From Christensenella sp. UBA767 (lineage in GTDB: Bacteria; Bacillota; Clostridia; Christensenellales; CAG-917): DNA of 8,776 nucleotides. The notes beneath the pieces were generated by a model that was not told where the DNA came from, ran no database searches, and worked only from the letters and a program-made list of their open reading frames with translations. This document shows positions 6,081 through 8,776 of this stretch, piece by piece; within the stretch, counting starts at the first letter, position 1, and each line of letters opens with the position of its first letter. Location: positions 1 through 8,776 of the forward strand of contig DBJV01000030.1 of the NCBI GenBank assembly GCA_002297185.1. Direction: 5' to 3'. A program made the translations under genes and the position numbers.

Positions 6081-6530
6081 TTATACGGTCGTAAGCGAAT
6101 TGGCTGAAATATAATAATACGTCACACCGAGTTCCGTATAACTTCCGAAAACGCCGACGATTACTATTTCCGTTCCTCTGCCGGGATAATTGCCGGAGTA
6201 TTTAAATTCCAAACCTTGGGCACAACATGCCGTTGCGTCCTTAATCACGACATAATTGTAATACTTTTGAGTTCTATCAAAATAACTGGTATCGTAAACG
6301 CCTTTTGCCTTTATCGTTTTGCCTATATATGCGGTGGGATTTGTAACCATATCGTTTACTTTTGCATAGACCATGGTTGCACTAAGAGAACTTAAATCAA
6401 CGTCAACGTTATCAGCCTGCATTGTTCCGTCGCCACAAGCAGCCAAACAAAAAGCGCATGCACAAACAACTATTACAAGCATTGTTATCGCAATTTTATT
6501 TTTGTTATGTCTAAATCTTTTTCCTTTCAT
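6081..6530 (-). CDS. Small lipoprotein with a Cys-Cys motif, last gene of the metal-uptake operon
   Basis: I do not recognise a named family. The 149-residue protein has a basic start, a hydrophobic stretch (about 13-31) and the lipobox LAAC with C32 as the lipidated residue, so it should be anchored on the outer face of the membrane. The mature part (about 55-149) has alternating short beta-type segments and glycines resembling an OB-fold, with IGKTIKAKGV at 69-78 and a late GTEIVIVGVF. The central segment DATACCAQGLEF (98-109) has adjacent cysteines C102-C103, a plausible metal or redox site. The ATG is four bases after the permease stop and is preceded by GAGGTG, so it is almost certainly co-translated with the transporter genes. 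An accessory role in metal delivery or sensing is inferred from position and the CC pair. The coding call is secure; the function is unknown. Confidence 0.85.
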   Translation of the reverse strand: MKGKRFRHNKNKIAITMLVIVVCACAFCLAACGDGTMQADNVDVDLSSLSATMVYAKVNDMVTNPTAYIGKTIKAKGVYDTSYFDRTQKYYNYVVIKDATACCAQGLEFKYSGNYPGRGTEIVIVGVFGSYTELGVTYYYISANSLTTV

Positions 6531-6534
6531 ATAG

Positions 6535-7392
6535 TCACCTCGACCTCACAAGTTTATTACGCACAAAGCCTATTGACAAGAATGCCAAAAAGCACACTAT
6601 ATCGGCAGCAACTATCGTAGATCCGACAGGCGTGCCGTAAACGATTGATACCAAAATGCCAAGCACGGCACAAGTCACCGATATGCACGCCGAACATACG
6701 ATAACAGATTTAAAACTCTTGAACACTCTCATTGCCGAAAGCGCGGGGAAAATTATTAGTGCCGATATCAAAAGCGATCCGACCAAATTCATAGCAAGCA
6801 CGATTATTACAGCAATAATTACTGCTATGACAACGTTGTACACCTCAACTTTTTTACCTGTCGCTTTTGCAAAAGTTTCATCAAACGTAACAGCAAACAG
6901 CCTATTGTATGCAAACACAAAAAATACGACGACGAAGACGGACAATCCGAAACATAGCCATACCTCCGTGCTTGACAATGTCAAAATCGACGTAGAGCCA
7001 AACAACGTACTGCAAACGTCTCCCGACAAGTTTGCCGATGCAGAGAACACGTTTAGAAGTAAATACCCTATCGCAAGGGAGCCGACAGAAACAAGCGCGA
7101 TTAAAGCATCACCTTTAATTTTGGCATTTTGCCCGACGCGCAACAACAGTATTGCGGCTGCGATGGTAACAGGCATAACAATAATCATATTATCTGTCAA
7201 TCCTGCTATTCCCGCAACTGCCATTGCTCCGAAAGCAACGTGCGATAGACCGTCTCCTATATATGAGAATCTTTTTAGCACTAGCGTTGCTCCGAATAAA
7301 GACGCACACAATGCAATAAGCACTCCGACAATAAGCGCATACCTGACGAAAGGAAATTGAAAATACAATGTCAATTTTTCTATTACGTTCAT
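6535..7392 (-). CDS. znuB: Zinc/manganese ABC transporter permease (ZnuB/MntB type)
   Basis: This is the membrane channel subunit of a metal-type ABC importer. The 285-residue product is almost wholly hydrophobic with about eight predicted helices. It has the family motif around YIGDGLSHVAFGAMAVAG near residues 44-61, matching the GD-G-SH-----G pattern of ZnuB, MntB and TroC permeases. The ATG at 7392-7390 is chosen because it overlaps the ATPase stop (ATGA, four bases). Its ribosome-binding site GGAGGAG lies inside the last ATPase codons, a classic translational coupling; an in-frame ATG at 7422 lies inside the ATPase gene and lacks such a site. The lipoprotein follows four bases downstream. 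Metal preference, Zn against Mn, cannot be decided from this subunit, so the symbol is by homology class. Confidence 0.92.
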   Translation of the reverse strand: MNVIEKLTLYFQFPFVRYALIVGVLIALCASLFGATLVLKRFSYIGDGLSHVAFGAMAVAGIAGLTDNMIIVMPVTIAAAILLLRVGQNAKIKGDALIALVSVGSLAIGYLLLNVFSASANLSGDVCSTLFGSTSILTLSSTEVWLCFGLSVFVVVFFVFAYNRLFAVTFDETFAKATGKKVEVYNVVIAVIIAVIIVLAMNLVGSLLISALIIFPALSAMRVFKSFKSVIVCSACISVTCAVLGILVSIVYGTPVGSTIVAADIVCFLAFLSIGFVRNKLVRSR

Positions 7393-8093
7393 AATTGCAC
7401 TCCTCCATTGAGCTTTTTGCAAAAATCGCTTTGCTTAAAGTCCTCTATCGACGCATAAAAACACGGATTTCCAACGTATAAAATGTGCGTGGCATTTTTC
7501 AATGCGGCAGAAATATCGTGGGATATCATAATAATCGTCATATGTTTTGTCGTGTTTAATTCTTTGACGACATCATACAACTCTTGCGTAACGATAGGAT
7601 CAAGTCCCGCAACCGGTTCGTCCAAAAGCATCATTTTATCCGCTGCACACAATGCCCTCGCTATCAACACCCTTTGTTGCTGCCCGCCGGACAATTCTCG
7701 ATAACAACGTTTCGCTAAATTTGATATCCCGAGCAGTGCCATATTGTCTTTTGCCAATTGCTTTTGTTTTTTTGTGTAAAAAGGGTTGAACCCGCATTTT
7801 GCAAGACATCCTGATAAAACGATCTCATATACTGATGCCGGAAAATCCTTTTGCGCGCTACTTTGTTGCGGAACATAACCTATTTCCGTTTGCTTAATGT
7901 CATTTCCGAAAGCAACTCTTCCGTATATAGGTTTAACAAGCCCCAAAATAGTTTTCATTAGGGTACTTTTTCCTGCGCCGTTTTCACCGACTATATAAAG
8001 ATAATCTCCGCTTTCGACTGTAAAATCGATGTTATCGACCACCTTTTTGCCGTCGTATCCGACAGCAAGATTTTCACATGCGAGTTCAACCAT
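7389..8093 (-). CDS. znuC: Zinc/manganese ABC transporter ATP-binding protein (ZnuC type)
   Basis: This cytoplasmic ATPase powers the metal importer. The 234 residues contain a complete nucleotide-binding domain: Walker A GENGAGKST (36-44), Q-loop glutamine at Q76 in YVPQQ, ABC signature ELSGGQQQR (133-141), Walker B MMLLDEP (154-160) with catalytic E159, and switch histidine H192 in SHD. The order and the VPQ motif match the ZnuC/MntA-type subfamily. The ATG at 8093 has AAGGTAGG just upstream in the 11-base gap after the binding-protein stop. The 3' end overlaps the permease start by four bases. Nothing suggests inactivation. Confidence 0.95.
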   Translation of the reverse strand: MVELACENLAVGYDGKKVVDNIDFTVESGDYLYIVGENGAGKSTLMKTILGLVKPIYGRVAFGNDIKQTEIGYVPQQSSAQKDFPASVYEIVLSGCLAKCGFNPFYTKKQKQLAKDNMALLGISNLAKRCYRELSGGQQQRVLIARALCAADKMMLLDEPVAGLDPIVTQELYDVVKELNTTKHMTIIMISHDISAALKNATHILYVGNPCFYASIEDFKQSDFCKKLNGGVQL

Positions 8094-8104
8094 AATTGCC
8101 TACC

Positions 8105-8776
8105 TTATGCTCCCAATGCCTCTTTCAGGGATTGTAGATTTTTCTTCATTGCCGTCAAATACGTTTCGCCATTTGCGATGTCGTTTGCCGTCGTTGATTG
8201 CATAGAATCAAATTGCACGATTTGTTGATCCTTCTTTTGAGTGTTATCTTTTACGGTTTGGGCAATATCGTGCTTTGCGCCTTCTATCGTGCATATTGCA
8301 GGCAACGAAAGTTCATCGACTTTTTTAGCAAGAAACGCTATTGTCTCAAAGCTCGCCTCGGTTTCGGCTGAACATCCCACAAATGCCGCATAGTATTTCA
8401 AGTTGTAATCATCTACAAGATATCTAAACGGAAACCTGTCCCCGAAAACAAGCGTGTTATACTTTGCATCTTTAACAACTTTTTCAAATTCGCCGTCCAA
8501 AGCCGTAAGTTTTGACGTGTAATTTGCGAGGTTTTCATCGTATTTTTGAGCGTTATCCGCGTCAATGGATTTGAGTTCTTTTGCGATTGCGTCACAAAGT
8601 ATCTTGGCATTTTTAACGGAGAGCCACACGTGTTCGTCTTTTTCTTCCTCTTCTTCCTCGTGTTCTTCTCCTTCGTGTTCATGCTCGTGTTCGCCTTCCA
8701 TACCCTCAACCGTCTCTTCATTCTTAACTCTATCACCGAGTACGTCGAGCAAATTTATGACCTTCATATCCTTGTT
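8105..8776 (-). CDS. znuA: Metal ABC transporter substrate-binding protein (ZnuA-like), partial (N-terminus beyond the right edge)
   Basis: This is the extracellular metal-capturing lipoprotein of the importer, family cluster A-I (ZnuA/TroA). The frame is open to the right edge, giving 223 visible residues; the internal ATG at 8767 is not the true start. An acidic His/Glu-rich loop (five histidines among many glutamates, about 8639-8695) is followed directly by DEHVWLS, whose His is the second canonical ligand. Where the family usually has FHDAF with the third ligand His, this protein has FGDRFPFRY (about 8408-8452), so that histidine is missing. The C-terminal FDSMQST segment probably supplies the acidic ligand, and the end (TYLTAMKKNLQSLKEALGA) is typical of the family. 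The signal peptide, first ligand and operon promoter, including any Zur site, lie outside the window. Zn is suggested by the His-rich loop, but Mn is not excluded. Confidence 0.9.
   Translation of the reverse strand, partial: NKDMKVINLLDVLGDRVKNEETVEGMEGEHEHEHEGEEHEEEEEEKDEHVWLSVKNAKILCDAIAKELKSIDADNAQKYDENLANYTSKLTALDGEFEKVVKDAKYNTLVFGDRFPFRYLVDDYNLKYYAAFVGCSAETEASFETIAFLAKKVDELSLPAICTIEGAKHDIAQTVKDNTQKKDQQIVQFDSMQSTTANDIANGETYLTAMKKNLQSLKEALGA

Noticed and set aside
6656..7360. 234-codon open frame antisense to the permease
   Set aside because: It is a Thr/Ala/Ile-rich mirror of hydrophobic permease codons, with no start signals.
1..8776. CRISPR array, insertion sequence, prophage or anti-phage defence system
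   Set aside because: There are no spaced repeats of CRISPR type, no transposase or integrase motifs and no defence-type domains. The genes present are sporulation, tRNA modification, transport and sugar metabolism.

Overview
The window looks like chromosome from an endospore-forming, low- to moderate-GC Bacillota, most likely a Clostridia-type anaerobe. The main evidence is a near full-length SpoIIE, the sporulation PP2C phosphatase, followed directly by tilS. This is an abbreviated form of the spoIIE...tilS neighbourhood known from Bacillus and Clostridia. An ECF-transporter S component, a zinc/manganese ABC cassette with a Clostridia-style substrate-binding protein, and Shine-Dalgarno-led coupled genes fit the same group. 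No species can be named from the sequence alone.

Layout: (1) 1-917, minus strand: tilS, cut by the left edge. (2) 956-3247, minus: spoIIE. (3) 3248-3474: divergent control region holding a spoIIE -10 box, a cluster of Spo0A-box-like heptamers and two candidate promoters for the rightward gene. (4) 3475-4290, plus: ECF transporter S component with a low-complexity insert built from an 18-bp tandem repeat. (5) 4291-4409: intergenic region with TTGTA/TACAA-type repeats and a good sigma-A promoter. (6) 4410-6005, plus: FGGY-family (xylulokinase-like) sugar kinase. (7) 6024-6059: strong hairpin terminator serving both converging units. (8) 6081-8776, minus: metal-uptake operon in the order znuA-type binding protein (cut by the right edge), ATPase, permease, small lipoprotein. 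No gene-free stretch exceeds 300 bases. No tRNA, rRNA, CRISPR array, insertion sequence or riboswitch was recognised.

How the parts work together: the binding protein, ATPase and permease make a complete Zn/Mn importer, and the tightly linked lipoprotein with a Cys-Cys motif is probably an accessory to it. SpoIIE and TilS form a leftward unit. TilS is a housekeeping tRNA-modifying enzyme and appears to have its own promoter just after spoIIE. The S component and the kinase are both on the plus strand but are separated by a promoter, so they need not be functionally linked.

The most notable observations are as follows. The TATAAT boxes of tilS and spoIIE sit at an identical six-base distance from the ATG, and that of the S-component gene at nine bases, which suggests leaderless or nearly leaderless transcripts. 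Spo0A-box-like sites are clustered in the spoIIE/ECF divergent region. An 18-bp minisatellite encodes a hydrophilic loop in the transporter. The binding protein lacks one canonical metal-ligand histidine, and the metal operon ends in an uncharacterised CC-motif lipoprotein. I did not see a clearly new multi-gene system.
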